A stretch of DNA of 64,000 bases from JAGQRJ01 sp041402045 (GTDB lineage: Bacteria; Planctomycetota; J058). The DNA lies in NCBI GenBank assembly GCA_041402045.1, contig JAWKSZ010000012.1, forward strand, positions 1-64,000, read 5' to 3'. Positions 16,485 to 25,545 of this stretch are shown here, piece by piece (the first letter of the stretch is position 1; every line of letters starts with the position of its first letter). The notes beneath the pieces were generated by a model, which did not search any database, had not been told where the DNA came from, and was given only the letters and a program-made list of their open reading frames with translations. A program made the position numbers and the translations under genes.

Positions 16485-18300
16485 GCTCCCGGGCGGTCTT
16501 GATCTGCTCGCGGAGCTTCTCGGCCTGGTCGCGGTAGTCGCCGCGCAGGCCCTTGAGCTTGCTCGCGTAGCGGAAGGCCTTGGACCAGTCCTTCTCCTTC
16601 TTGAAGTCGTTGGCTGCGGTGGTGTAGACGGTCGCCAGGACCTTCTTCACCGCCTCCTCACGCTCCACGGGCTCGGCCACGTCCTCGACCTTGCGCACGT
16701 CGTCCTCCACGTCCTCGGACGTGTCGCGCTTGAGCAGGTTCCAGTACTGGGTCAAGGCCCGGGTGAACGCGTTGAGGTGGTTCACGTCGCTGCTCTTGCC
16801 GTAGGCCGTGGCCCACGAGCGGCACGCCTGGCCGTAGTCGCGGTTGCGCTCGGCGAGCTTGGCCTCCTCGACGTAGGCCTCGGGCCCGCTCGCGACCTCC
16901 AGGTCGGGGTTGTACTCCTGGGCCAGCTCGAGGTCCTCGCGGTAGCCCTCGAAGTCTCCTGAGAACTTCTTGGCCTCGGCCCTGAGCAGGATCGCCGGCA
17001 CGTAGCCCGGGTAGACCTCGAGGCAGCGGTCCAGCGGGCGGATCGCGCCGGCGTAGTCCTTGCGCTGCATGTGCTCCTGAGCCTCCGCCGCAGCGCGGGC
17101 CGCGGCCAGGTCCTCGTCCAGACCGGCGAGGTCCCCGTCGAGGAAGCGCACGCCCTCGAGCAGGAGCTTGGTCTCGCGGGTGGGGGCGTCGGTCGAGAGG
17201 TCGGCCACGGCGCGGAAGTGCAGCAGCTCGCCGCCGGGCGCGCGCAGGACCAGCCCCAGGAACGCGTGCAGCACCCGCCGCCCCTCGGGGTAGTCGTGGA
17301 GCTGATAGAACACGACCTCTTGCCCGTCGCGGGTCGAGCGCTCGAGCGCCTTGACGTCGAGGAACCCCGAGTTCTGCTTCTTGTGCTGGGCCACGACCTC
17401 GTCCGCGATCCCCTGCGGCGTCCCGGCCTTGACCACCTCCACGTCGACCACCGCCTCCTCGCTGCCGCGGACGGCGCGCACCGGGCGCTCGCGGTCGAAG
17501 GGCCGGGCGAGGAGGGACCAGGGGCCGTGGGGCGCGAGCAGGTAGAAGCCCAGCTCGTGGTCTATGTAGCGCTCGGGGCTCTCCACCACCGGCGAGAGGA
17601 AGGAGAAGCAGCGCAGCAGCGCCTGGGCTTCGTCGGCGGTGAGTTTGGCCTTGGGCGCCACCCGCACCGCGACCGCGAACTCGAGGCCCCCGTGACGCAG
17701 GCGCAGCTCGTGCAGCTCCCAGCTCTCGTCGCTGCCGATCACCTCGACCTTGCTCTTGCCCTGGAGCAGGATCTCGCCGCCGAGCTCGACCCAGGAGTAG
17801 GTGGGGCGCTGGGCCTTGGCATAGCGCAGGAGCAGCTCGTCGTTGGCCCCCTCGGTCACGCGGTTGTCGCTGACGCGCCCGGCCTCCTTGGCGAACTCGT
17901 AGTCACCGGCGGGGGTGATCCAGAGCTCGAGGTAGACCTGCTCGGCGGGGTGCTTGTAGGCCTCGGCCAGGAGCGGCTGGGTGGCCTGCTGCGGGACCCA
18001 GCCGTCGGGGGGCGCGAGGGTCAGGCGGCGCTGGAGCTTGCGGTGCTGCTCGTCGGACAGCCGCGGAGGCTTGCCGCGGTCGACGCTGTCCACGTCCGGG
18101 ATCAGCTCGACGTCCGCCATGTCGAACCAGCGCGTGCCGCGGTCGGTCTTGACCTTGACCCGGTCGCCCTGGACCTCCCACTCGACGCCGTTGAGCTCCT
18201 TGCGCAGCCCGCGGATCAGGACGGTCCCGGACGGCATGCACCAGGCGCCGGACGCCAGGAGGAGCAGCGCGCCGCCGATCGTCCCCAGCCGGTTCACCAC
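16474..18300 (-). CDS. Exported TPR-containing protein of unknown function
   Basis: The 608-residue product begins VNRLGTIGGALLLLASGAWC after the start, an obvious signal peptide. Three consecutive in-frame GTG codons (18303, 18300, 18297) follow a strong GGAGGAGGTGA ribosome-binding site; I chose the middle one for spacing. Residues about 25-55 (GLRKELNGVEWEVQGDRVKV) look like a small beta domain, and about 90-330 form a mixed domain I do not recognise. AQEHMQRKDYAGAIRPLDRC near residue 390 starts a TPR-like helical region that runs to a charged C-terminus ending KTARERAR. It is probably periplasmic or surface located. It is divergent from a broken PQQ-propeller-like gene. Confidence 0.6.
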   Translation of the reverse strand: MVNRLGTIGGALLLLASGAWCMPSGTVLIRGLRKELNGVEWEVQGDRVKVKTDRGTRWFDMADVELIPDVDSVDRGKPPRLSDEQHRKLQRRLTLAPPDGWVPQQATQPLLAEAYKHPAEQVYLELWITPAGDYEFAKEAGRVSDNRVTEGANDELLLRYAKAQRPTYSWVELGGEILLQGKSKVEVIGSDESWELHELRLRHGGLEFAVAVRVAPKAKLTADEAQALLRCFSFLSPVVESPERYIDHELGFYLLAPHGPWSLLARPFDRERPVRAVRGSEEAVVDVEVVKAGTPQGIADEVVAQHKKQNSGFLDVKALERSTRDGQEVVFYQLHDYPEGRRVLHAFLGLVLRAPGGELLHFRAVADLSTDAPTRETKLLLEGVRFLDGDLAGLDEDLAAARAAAEAQEHMQRKDYAGAIRPLDRCLEVYPGYVPAILLRAEAKKFSGDFEGYREDLELAQEYNPDLEVASGPEAYVEEAKLAERNRDYGQACRSWATAYGKSSDVNHLNAFTRALTQYWNLLKRDTSEDVEDDVRKVEDVAEPVEREEAVKKVLATVYTTAANDFKKEKDWSKAFRYASKLKGLRGDYRDQAEKLREQIKTARERAR

Positions 18301-18404
18301 CACGTCACCTCCTCCGGTCGAGCCTCGCGCGCAGGCTTCCAGTCTAACGCCGCGCCCGGAATCGCGCTTCGGTCTCCCCCGCCCGGCCGGGGGCGAGAGG
18401 CTGC

Positions 18405-18410
18405 TATGAT
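18405..18410 (+). promoter_or_regulatory. -10-like hexamer TATGAT, leaderless candidate
   Basis: TATGAT, close to the TATAAT consensus, ends 6 nt before the GTG at 18417. Transcription would start on the start codon. No Shine-Dalgarno sequence is possible in the gap. Confidence 0.45.
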
Positions 18411-18416
18411 CGCGGC

Positions 18417-20413
18417 GTGAGACGCGTGCTCTGGCTCCTGGCTTCAGCGGCGATCGCCTGCGCCCCCCTCGGGGCTCAGGACGCGACGACCTACCTCCCG
18501 CTGCTCGAGGACGTGGTCCCCGAAGCGCCGGGGCTGCTCGAGGCCTTCGAGCTGGCCCAGGACCCCGAGGAGCGCATGGCCGCCCTCGACGCGCTGTGCC
18601 GCCTGGCGGCGTCCCGCGAAGCCGGGAGCGCGTTGATCGCGCGCAGCGAGGGCGTCCTGCGCGGGCTGCGGGCCACAGCCTCGCGCGCCGAGCGCCGAGG
18701 AGCGCGCGCGCTGTTCGCCGAGTATCAGCAGCGCCTCGTGCCCGCCCTCGAGCAGCAGGGCGAGCGCATGCCTCGCGGCGCAGCCCGGCGGCCCCCGCGG
18801 CCGCTCCAGCCTGGCGCGGGAGCGCGCCTTCGAGGAGGGCGACGTGGCGACGCCTGCGGCTGGCTCGAGGCCGCCCGGGCGGCTGGGGGCACGCCTCGAG
18901 GGCGCCGCGGTCGAGGTGCGACGCCTGGGCCCACGCCCAGGCGACCGGTGAGCTCGCCGCCGTCGGCTCCCACGTGCCCCCGGCCTGGAGCGCGAGGGCG
19001 CGCCTGCCGAGCGCCCGGCGCTGCCCGAGCTGCCCCGGCGCGATCCGGAGCTGCTCAGCAACACCTACCTCCGGGGGCGGCGATTGGCTGGAGCACAGCC
19101 TGAGCGTGCCCCTGGTCATGCCGACCCGGGTCCTGATCTCGACCGGGAGCGCGGTCTACCGCACCAGCCACACCGGGACCCTGCTGGGGCAGTTCCCGCC
19201 GCGCCCCGACGGCGCGGCTCCGCCGCCGGCGGAGGCCACCCGGCTGCGGGCCGAGCTCACCCGCCACGGCGACCTCGTGTTCGCGCCGTTGGCCCTCGAG
19301 CGCTGGCTGGCCCCGGCGCGGGAGCCGGGCCCTGCAGACAGCCAGGACCTGGCCCTGGGCGGCTACTACCACTGCCTGGTCGGCCTCGACCCGGACACCC
19401 TGCGCGTGCTGTGGTGGGACGGCGACCCGGGCCCCCAGAGCGCGCCTCAGCCCCTGGCCGCAGACCCGGAGGTCGAGGCGCGGCTGCGGGCGGGGCACGT
19501 GATCGCCTGCACCAGCGACGGCGCCCGGCTCTACGTCGCGCTCCTGACCAAGGGCAGCGAGCTCAGCCTCGACCTCTTCGCCTACCGCACCACGAGCCGA
19601 GTGGGGGCGCCGGTCGCCCTCGAGCCGGCCTGGGAGGGCCCGGTGCGGGTGGTGCAGGTCGAGCGCGGCGGGAGCGAGGACCAGGCGGTGCGCCCCGAGG
19701 TCGCGGCGCGGCTGGTGGTCGACGGCTGCGGGCGCTTGATCGTGACCACCGACGTGGGCGTGGTGGCCTGCGCGGCCGCGGCCAGCGGCGACCTGGAGTG
19801 GGTCGTCGAGCGCGAGGCCGAGGCCGACGAGACGGAGTTCCGCCGCTGGGGCATGCGCAAGGAGGCCCCGACGCCGGCCCCGCCCGTGAGCGCGGTGATC
19901 GTCCCCGATCCCGAGCGCGCCGAGCAGGGCGGGATCGCGGTGGCCTACGCCGGTCCGGCCCTGCTGGGGATCCGCCTGCGGGACGGGACCCCGCTGTGGA
20001 GCTACCCCCGGGGCAAGCCTCCCAGCCGGCTCGAGTTCCTGCTCCCCGGGGAGGGCAGCGGGGTCCTGGCCTACGGCGCGAACCTCGCCGTAGGCCTCGA
20101 CGCGACCACCGGGCGCAACCTGCACCCCCAGGGACGCCCGCTGAATCTGGGCCGCTTTCGCTTCTGCGGAGAGGGCGCGCCGGTCGCCGGCGGCTACGTG
20201 CTCCCGGTGCGCCACCAGAACGGCGGCGGGCTGAGCCTGCACCGGCTGGCCTGGCGTCGGCTCCCGGCGGGCGGACGCTCGGTCCTGTTCGACGGCTCCC
20301 ACCGCCTGCCGCTGGACCAGCCCGCGAACCTCGTGGTGGAGGGCGACCACGTCGTCGCCGTGGGCGCCACCCGGCTGATCGTGGTCAGCTTCGCCGGCGC
20401 CGGCGGGGACTGA
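18417..20413 (+). pseudogene. Exported beta-propeller-like (PQQ-type) protein gene broken by about six frameshifts
   Basis: The 5' part (18417 to about 18770) encodes a signal peptide and a helical region (VLWLLASAAIACAPLGAQ, then LLEDVVPEAPGLLEAFELA). The 3' part from about 19077 encodes repeated blades such as GHVIACTSDGARLYVALL, RLIVTTDVGVVACAAAASGD and GIRLRDGTPLWSY, which look like PQQ-type beta-propeller repeats. Between them, coding-like fragments alternate among the three forward frames: SSLARERAFEEGDV, then WLEAARAAGG, then RLEGAAVEVRRLG, then AHAQATGELAAVGSH, then ERPALPELPRRDPELLSNTY, then GDWLEHSLSVPLV. At least six 1-2 nt shifts fall within about 310 bp, so no full product can be made. 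Either the gene is decaying or this stretch is badly assembled. Confidence 0.7.
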
Positions 20414-20419
20414 CCCCTC

Positions 20420-21856
20420 TCAGTCACCGGCGCTCGTGTCATGAGCGGCCCGATCCAGGGCCTGCTCGAAGCGGTCCCAGCTCACCCGCCGCCGCGCGAA
20501 GCTCGGCTCGACCCCCAAGGTCGAGAGCTCGACGCACCACGCCAGGGCCTCGCGCGGGCCGCCGGCGAGGTCGACCAGCGCCTCGAAGGCGACCAGCGCC
20601 TGCCCGTAGTAGACCGAGACCGCGGCCTGGTCGTCGCCGCGCGCGCGCGCGCCGGCGAGGAACGACGCCCAGGGGGTGAGGGTCCCGGCGGCCTCGGCGC
20701 CGCGCACGGCGCCGCGGGCTTGAGCCCGCGCCCGCGAGCTCTCCACGAACTGCGCCGCGCCCTCGTGGGCCCAGCCCGAGAGCGTGGGCGCGAACACGAA
20801 CAGCACCCCGTGGGCGATCTCGTGGGGGAACGTCGTCTGATAGAAGCTGCGCAGGGGGTAGGCCCGGATCTGGATCAGGAGCCCGTCGGGGGCGGGGAAC
20901 TGCTGGGCGTGGCCGCTGGCGAGCTGCATGCCGTCGGCCTGTTCGTAGGCGCGCTTGTTCTCGAACAGGAACACCTGCGTGCGCCCGCTCCAGGCCAGCT
21001 CCGCGCGCTTCAGCTCGAGGCGCTCCAGCACGTGCTCCAGCGCCTGCTCCGGCGCCGCGCGCAGCCAGGGCTCGATCTTGGGGAACGGGTGGTAGATCAC
21101 GAAGTCGGGGCCGGCCTCGACGCGCCGCCAGCGCTCGCCGACTCCGGGCGAGTCGGCCTCGAGGCCTTCGCCGCCGAGCTGGCGGCGGGCGACCTCGCCC
21201 AGCCAGGCCGGGGTCAACCCGCTGCGCTTGCCGAGGTCCCCGACCAGCGCGCGGTAGCGCTTGCCGGCCTCGGCGCGCTCGCCCTGGAGCTCGCGGGTGC
21301 GCGCGTAGAGGTAGGCATAGCGCCGTGAGCTCGGCGCGTCGGCCAGGAGCTGGCGGAAGATCGCCTCGGCCTCCTCCAGGCGCCCCTCGCGCAGGGCGGC
21401 CACGCCCTTGCTCCACGGTGTGTGCGCGCCCTCGGGCACGCCGGGCTCGGCGACGGGCCCCGCCGGCGGCGCCGCGCCTCCCTCCTGTGGGGGCGTCTCG
21501 CGCGCGCCGACCTCGCGCTCGAGCTCGGCCAGCTCGCGGCGCGCTGGCTCGCGGATCGCGGGGTCCGGGTCCTCGGCCAGCGCGCGGTAGATCCGCCGCG
21601 CCTCGTCCAGGGCGCCGCTCTTGCGCCGCTCCCGCGCCAGCGCCAGCCGGCTCGCGCCGGCGTCGGTGCGCTCGATCGAGCGCACGAGCTTGCGGGGGAA
21701 CTCGAGCTTGCCCGACCCGGGCACGCGCACCACGACCTTGGTCGCGGTCTCCTCGATCACCTCGCCCTGGATCGCGCGCCCGCTGGTGAGGTGCACCACG
21801 TCGCCCCGGGCGGCGGCGGCGACGAGCAGGAGCCAGATCCAGCGAGGGGCGCGCAT
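20420..21856 (-). CDS. Exported gluzincin metallopeptidase (peptidase MA-like) with TPR region
   Basis: The 478-residue protein starts with a signal peptide (MRAPRWIWLLLVAAAARG). A small beta domain at about 20-65 (VVHLTSGRAIQGEVIEE) resembles domains that precede TPRs in planctomycete exported proteins. TPR-like helices occupy about 70-130 and 165-235. The peptidase domain has the zinc motif H345-E-I-A-H349 in TTFPHEIAHGVLF and the downstream third-ligand motif around E365 in GWAHEGAAQFVES, the gluzincin pattern of the peptidase MA group. It should act outside the cytoplasm; substrates are unknown. CACACT ends 6 nt before the ATG, suggesting a leaderless transcript. It converges with the broken propeller gene with a 6-nt gap. 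Confidence 0.75.
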   Translation of the reverse strand: MRAPRWIWLLLVAAAARGDVVHLTSGRAIQGEVIEETATKVVVRVPGSGKLEFPRKLVRSIERTDAGASRLALARERRKSGALDEARRIYRALAEDPDPAIREPARRELAELEREVGARETPPQEGGAAPPAGPVAEPGVPEGAHTPWSKGVAALREGRLEEAEAIFRQLLADAPSSRRYAYLYARTRELQGERAEAGKRYRALVGDLGKRSGLTPAWLGEVARRQLGGEGLEADSPGVGERWRRVEAGPDFVIYHPFPKIEPWLRAAPEQALEHVLERLELKRAELAWSGRTQVFLFENKRAYEQADGMQLASGHAQQFPAPDGLLIQIRAYPLRSFYQTTFPHEIAHGVLFVFAPTLSGWAHEGAAQFVESSRARAQARGAVRGAEAAGTLTPWASFLAGARARGDDQAAVSVYYGQALVAFEALVDLAGGPREALAWCVELSTLGVEPSFARRRVSWDRFEQALDRAAHDTSAGD

Positions 21857-21862
21857 GGGGCG

Positions 21863-21868
21863 AGTGTG
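21863..21868 (-). promoter_or_regulatory. -10-like hexamer CACACT, leaderless candidate
   Basis: CACACT on the minus strand with 6 nt to the ATG at 21856. It is a weaker match to TATAAT than the others in the window but has the same spacing. Confidence 0.25.
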
Positions 21869-21996
21869 GCCGGCCCCAACGGGCGCCGCAACACGCTGAG
21901 AGACCACGGGTTGAGAAAACTTCGCGAGAAACAAAAGGTAGCCGAGCGCCTCGCCGATACAGACCCCAGAGCCTCGAACGGCTTCAGGAATCCAGC

Positions 21997-22779
21997 ATGT
22001 CGGCCACCGCCCTGTCCACCTTCAGCCTCGCCCTGCGCGACCCCTACACCGAGGCGTCGTACTGGCTCGAGCCCGGGGGGCAGCTCTTCGTCGGCCGGCA
22101 CCCCACCAACGACCTGGTCGTCGACCGGCCCCAGGTGAGCCGCTTCCACGCGACCCTGGTGTGGGACCGGGGCGCCGAGCGCCCGGTGCTGCGCGACCTC
22201 AACAGCCAGAACGGCACGCGCCTCGACGGCGAGCCCCTCGCCGGGGACGAGCCCGTGGTGCTCCACGGGGGCGAGCGGCTGACCTTCGGCGGCGCGCGCT
22301 TCGACGTGGAGCTGGTGCACGAGGGCGTGGCCGCCCCGGCGCTCCTCACCGAGGACAGCTCCGAGGTGCTCCTGTTCAGCGACCACGGGCCCTCGGTCGA
22401 GGGCTACGTCTGGAACCGCGAGTCCCTCCTGCGCAAGCTGCTGCAGCTCGAGGACGAGCGCCGCACGGGGACGTTCACCTTCAACGACGGCCAGGGCAGC
22501 GCCCAGCTCGTCGTGGGGCTGGGCCGGGTCCTGGCCGCGACCTGGGGCGAGCGCTCCGGCCGCGCGGCGGTCGAGGCGCTGCTCCAGGCGAGCCGCGGCT
22601 ACTACAGCTTCAGCCGCAGCTTCGAGCCCACCGAGGCTCAGCTCGAGCTCAGCGTGCGCGCGCTGCTGGCCCTCGACCAGGACGACACCCGGCGCATGCG
22701 CCGCGTCGAGCCCGAGGACGTCGTCGGCCCCAGCGGGACCCTGTTCACGCTGAACCTGAACGAGCTCTGGGGGGCGTAG
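21997..22779 (+). CDS. FHA domain protein with DUF4388 (PATAN-like) C-terminus
   Basis: The 260-residue cytoplasmic protein has an FHA domain at about 20-105 with the phosphothreonine-binding core GRHPTNDLVVDRPQVSRFHA and the loop LRDLNSQNGTRLDGEPL. Residues about 125-235 resemble a DUF4388/PATAN domain (RTGTFTFNDGQGSAQLVVGL, then GRVLAATWGERSGRAAVEAL), found in two-component and gliding-type signalling proteins. It probably reads phosphothreonine marks made by the Hanks-type kinases in the region. It is followed by a perfect hairpin shared with the convergent coaX gene. The 140-bp gap upstream shows no clear promoter hexamer. Confidence 0.8.
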   Translation: MSATALSTFSLALRDPYTEASYWLEPGGQLFVGRHPTNDLVVDRPQVSRFHATLVWDRGAERPVLRDLNSQNGTRLDGEPLAGDEPVVLHGGERLTFGGARFDVELVHEGVAAPALLTEDSSEVLLFSDHGPSVEGYVWNRESLLRKLLQLEDERRTGTFTFNDGQGSAQLVVGLGRVLAATWGERSGRAAVEALLQASRGYYSFSRSFEPTEAQLELSVRALLALDQDDTRRMRRVEPEDVVGPSGTLFTLNLNELWGA

Positions 22780-22801
22780 CGGCTCCAGGCCGCGCAGCCG
22801 C

Positions 22802-22820
22802 GGAGTTGCTACGCAACTCC
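22802..22820. terminator. Bidirectional terminator-like hairpin between FHA and coaX genes
   Basis: GGAGTTGC-TAC-GCAACTCC forms a perfect 8-bp stem with a 3-nt loop between two convergent genes. It has no U-tract on either side. Confidence 0.5.
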
Positions 22821-22875
22821 TGACGACGTTGCTCGGCGCTCACGAGGCGGACAACGCGTCGCTCCTCCCCGGCTG

Positions 22876-23589
22876 CTAGAGGTAGCTCAGGCCGAGGAGC
22901 GTGAGCTCCGGCACGACCTCGTCGATCGCGAGGCAGGCCTGGGCGATCCGGGCGGCGTCGCCGCCGGTGGCCACGACCCGCGGGGACCCACCCACGATCG
23001 CGCTCAAGCGGGGGCAGAGCGCCTCCACCAGCCCCACGACTCCCCAGAACACGCCGGCGGCAATGTTCGCCGGGGTGTCGCGCCCGAGGGCCGGCGGCGG
23101 CGCGTCGACGCGGGTGATCTGCGGGAGGAGCGCGGTGTCCCGCGCCAAGGCGCGGGCCTGGGTCGTGAGCCCCGGGGCGATCGCGCCGCCGCGGAAGGCG
23201 CCCGCGCGGTCGACGACCTCGAAGGTCACGGCGGTCCCCAGGTCGACCACGATCGTGGCCTGCCCTGGTCGCGCGCGGGCGGCCCACACCGCGTTCGCCA
23301 GGCGGTCGGCGCCCACGGTCTCGGGGGTGTCGACGTCGAGGGCGATCGGCGCGGTGACCGAGGTCAAGCGCTGGCAGCCCAGGCCCCGCGCGCCGAGCCA
23401 GGTCACGGTCTGCGCCTCCAGGGCCGGGACCACACTCGCGAGCCAGGCGTCCTCGGCGCGCTCGAGCAGCGGGAGCCAGGGGTCACGCCCCTGGTCGTGG
23501 GGCACGTGCAGGACCTGCTCCAGCACGCCGGGGCGCGGCGAGAGCGCGAGGTGCGCGCGGGTGTTCCCCAGGTCGATCAGGAGCCGCAC
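22876..23589 (-). CDS. coaX: Type III pantothenate kinase CoaX
   Basis: The 237-residue protein carries all CoaX signatures: the phosphate loop LLIDLGNTRAHLAL at the start, the VGADRLANAVWAA block with the conserved Asp (about 94-106), TIVVDLGTAVTFEVVD, GGAIAPGLTTQARALA and the adenosine-side VVATGGDAARIAQACL. It phosphorylates pantothenate in the first step of coenzyme A synthesis and is feedback-insensitive in characterised members, with a monovalent-cation requirement. It starts at GTG 23589, 7 nt after the rubrerythrin stop, so the two are probably cotranscribed. Confidence 0.93.
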   Translation of the reverse strand: MRLLIDLGNTRAHLALSPRPGVLEQVLHVPHDQGRDPWLPLLERAEDAWLASVVPALEAQTVTWLGARGLGCQRLTSVTAPIALDVDTPETVGADRLANAVWAARARPGQATIVVDLGTAVTFEVVDRAGAFRGGAIAPGLTTQARALARDTALLPQITRVDAPPPALGRDTPANIAAGVFWGVVGLVEALCPRLSAIVGGSPRVVATGGDAARIAQACLAIDEVVPELTLLGLSYL

Positions 23590-23596
23590 GGCGCGG

Positions 23597-24064
23597 CTAG
23601 CTCAGGGGCTCGGACTCGCCGCTGGTGTCGGGGCTGCTGGGGCCGAGCTTGGCGAGCAGCTCCTCGAAGTGGCGCTGGAGCTGGAGCTCCGAGGCGGCCA
23701 GGGTCTCGAACCAGTCGGCGACGGCGTCGAAGCCCTCCTCGCGCGCGGTCTTGGCGAAGTTGACGTACATCGTCTCCGCCTCGTAGGTCGTGCGCGAGAT
23801 CGCCGCGCGCAGGTTCTGCTCGTTGGTGCCGATCGAGACCCGGGTCACGGGGTCGCTGACCGCGCTGAGGAAGTCGAGGTGCCCCAGGGTGCGCGTGCCC
23901 TGGCCCTCGACGGCGGCGCGGAACATGAGCGAGCACTCGAGCTGACCTTCGAGGTCCGCGCGGTTGGCGAAGTAGCGGTAGCGCGCGACGTCCTGACAGT
24001 CCGCGGCGAAGGCCGCCTTGAGGTTCTCGAAGGTCCGGGAATCGCGGAGGTCGGGCTCGGGCAT
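23597..24064 (-). CDS. Rubrerythrin-type ferritin-like diiron protein without rubredoxin domain
   Basis: The 155-residue protein begins MPEPDLRDSRTFENLKAAFA and is a four-helix ferritin-like fold. Diiron-ligand candidates occur in AADCQDVARYRYFANRAD, AAVEGQGTRTLGHLDFL, TTYEAETMYVNFAKTAREEG and AASELQLQRHFEELL. It lacks the C-terminal CxxC pair of rubredoxin found in classic rubrerythrin, so it is a short rubrerythrin-like form. Such proteins reduce peroxides or handle iron under low-oxygen stress. The ATG at 24064 is chosen over an earlier in-frame ATG at 24151 because GGGAGAG precedes it and conservation begins there. It is upstream of coaX in a likely operon and divergent from purD. Confidence 0.8.
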   Translation of the reverse strand: MPEPDLRDSRTFENLKAAFAADCQDVARYRYFANRADLEGQLECSLMFRAAVEGQGTRTLGHLDFLSAVSDPVTRVSIGTNEQNLRAAISRTTYEAETMYVNFAKTAREEGFDAVADWFETLAASELQLQRHFEELLAKLGPSSPDTSGESEPLS

Positions 24065-24222
24065 GCGCTCTCCCTGCAGAGGTCGCCGGCGCACACGGCG
24101 CGGGCTGCTGGCAGGAGGCCGAATGCTACGGGTGTGCGCAGAGGCGAGCAAGGACGCTGTCCGAAGCCTGGAGCTTGACCGGCCGTGGAGGGTGCGGTAT
24201 CACCCGCCGGGCCGGGGGCGAC

Positions 24223-25479
24223 ATGCAAGTCTTGGTGGTTGGAGCAGGCGGACGCGAGCACGCGCTGTGCTGGAAGCTGGCGCAGTCGCCGCAGGTGGAC
24301 AAGGTCTACGTGGCCCCGGGGAACGCGGGCTGCGAGGCCGTGGCCGAGCGCGTCCCGATCCGCCCCTCCCAGCTCGACGCGCTCGTGGACTTCGTGCACG
24401 GCAAGTCGATCGACCTGACCGTGGTCGGCCCCGAGGCGCCCTTGTGCGAGGGCCTCGTCGACCGCCTGCAGAAGCTGGGGCACAAGGTCTTCGGCCCGAC
24501 CAAGGAGGCCGCCAAGCTCGAGGCGAGCAAGTCCTACGCCAAGGCCCTGGCGCGGCAGCACAACATTCCCGGCCCCGACTTCAAGACGTTCACCGCGGCC
24601 CACGCCGCGCGGAACTACCTCGACCGCGCCGCGGAGTTCCCCCTGGTGGCCAAGGCCGACGGGCTGGCCGCCGGCAAGGGCGTGCGGATCTGCAAGACCC
24701 GCGAGGAGGTCGAGGAGCACATCGCCGACTGCTTCGAGCGCCGGACCTTCGGCGCGGCCGGCGAGTGCCTGGTGTTCGAGGAGTTCGTGCGCGGCACCGA
24801 GGCCAGCGTGCAGGTGGTCACCGACGGGAGCACGCTGCTCGTGCTCGAGCCCGCCCGCGACTACAAGGCGGCCTACGACGGCGGCGAGGGCCCGAACACC
24901 GGCGGCATGGGCGCGTTCAGCCCGGCGCCGATCGACAAGAAGCTCATGCGGCGGATCGAGGAGAAGGTGCTCCTGCCCACGGTCCACGCCATGGCGCGTG
25001 AGGGCCACCCGTTCCGCGGCGTGCTCTACGCCGGGCTGATGCTCACCCCCACGGGGCCGCGCCTGCTCGAATACAACGTGCGCTTCGGCGACCCCGAGAC
25101 CCAGCCGACCCTGGTGCGCCTGAAGAGCGACCTGTTCGAGCTGCTGTGGCGCACCGTCGAGGGCACCCTGGGCGAGTACGAGGTCCGCTGGGACCCGCGC
25201 CCGGCGGTCACGATCACCCTCACCTCCGCCGGCTACCCGGGGCGCTACGAGCGCGGCAAGCCGATCACCGGGATCGAGAAGGCCGAGGAGCACCCCGACG
25301 TGGTCGTGTTCCACGCCGGCACCGAGAAGCGCGTGGGCAAGCTCGTCACCAACGGCGGGCGGGTGCTGAACGTCACCGCCCTGGGCGCCACCCGCGAAGA
25401 GGCCCGCGAGAAGGCCTACGCCGCCGCCAAGGAGATCCACTTCGACGGCGTGGTGTTCCGCACGGACATCGGCGAGTAG
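24223..25479 (+). CDS. purD: Phosphoribosylamine--glycine ligase PurD (GAR synthetase)
   Basis: The 418-residue protein begins MQVLVVGAGGREHALCWKLA, the classic PurD N-terminus. Other signatures are DLTVVGPEAPLCEGLVD, FGPTKEAAKLEASKSYAK, PLVAKADGLAAGKGV (ATP-grasp phosphate loop), RDYKAAYDGGEGPNTGGMGA and LEYNVRFGDPETQPTL near the metal site. It joins glycine to 5-phosphoribosylamine with ATP in purine synthesis. Length is typical of the family. I start at ATG 24223 and not at an in-frame ATG at 24175, because homology begins at MQVLVVG. No other purine genes are in the window. Confidence 0.97.
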   Translation: MQVLVVGAGGREHALCWKLAQSPQVDKVYVAPGNAGCEAVAERVPIRPSQLDALVDFVHGKSIDLTVVGPEAPLCEGLVDRLQKLGHKVFGPTKEAAKLEASKSYAKALARQHNIPGPDFKTFTAAHAARNYLDRAAEFPLVAKADGLAAGKGVRICKTREEVEEHIADCFERRTFGAAGECLVFEEFVRGTEASVQVVTDGSTLLVLEPARDYKAAYDGGEGPNTGGMGAFSPAPIDKKLMRRIEEKVLLPTVHAMAREGHPFRGVLYAGLMLTPTGPRLLEYNVRFGDPETQPTLVRLKSDLFELLWRTVEGTLGEYEVRWDPRPAVTITLTSAGYPGRYERGKPITGIEKAEEHPDVVVFHAGTEKRVGKLVTNGGRVLNVTALGATREEAREKAYAAAKEIHFDGVVFRTDIGE

Positions 25480-25545
25480 CGCGAACGGCCGAGGAAGGCG
25501 CGCCTGCCCCCGCGCGCACCTCCCCCGGCCAGGTGTGTTCGTGCG

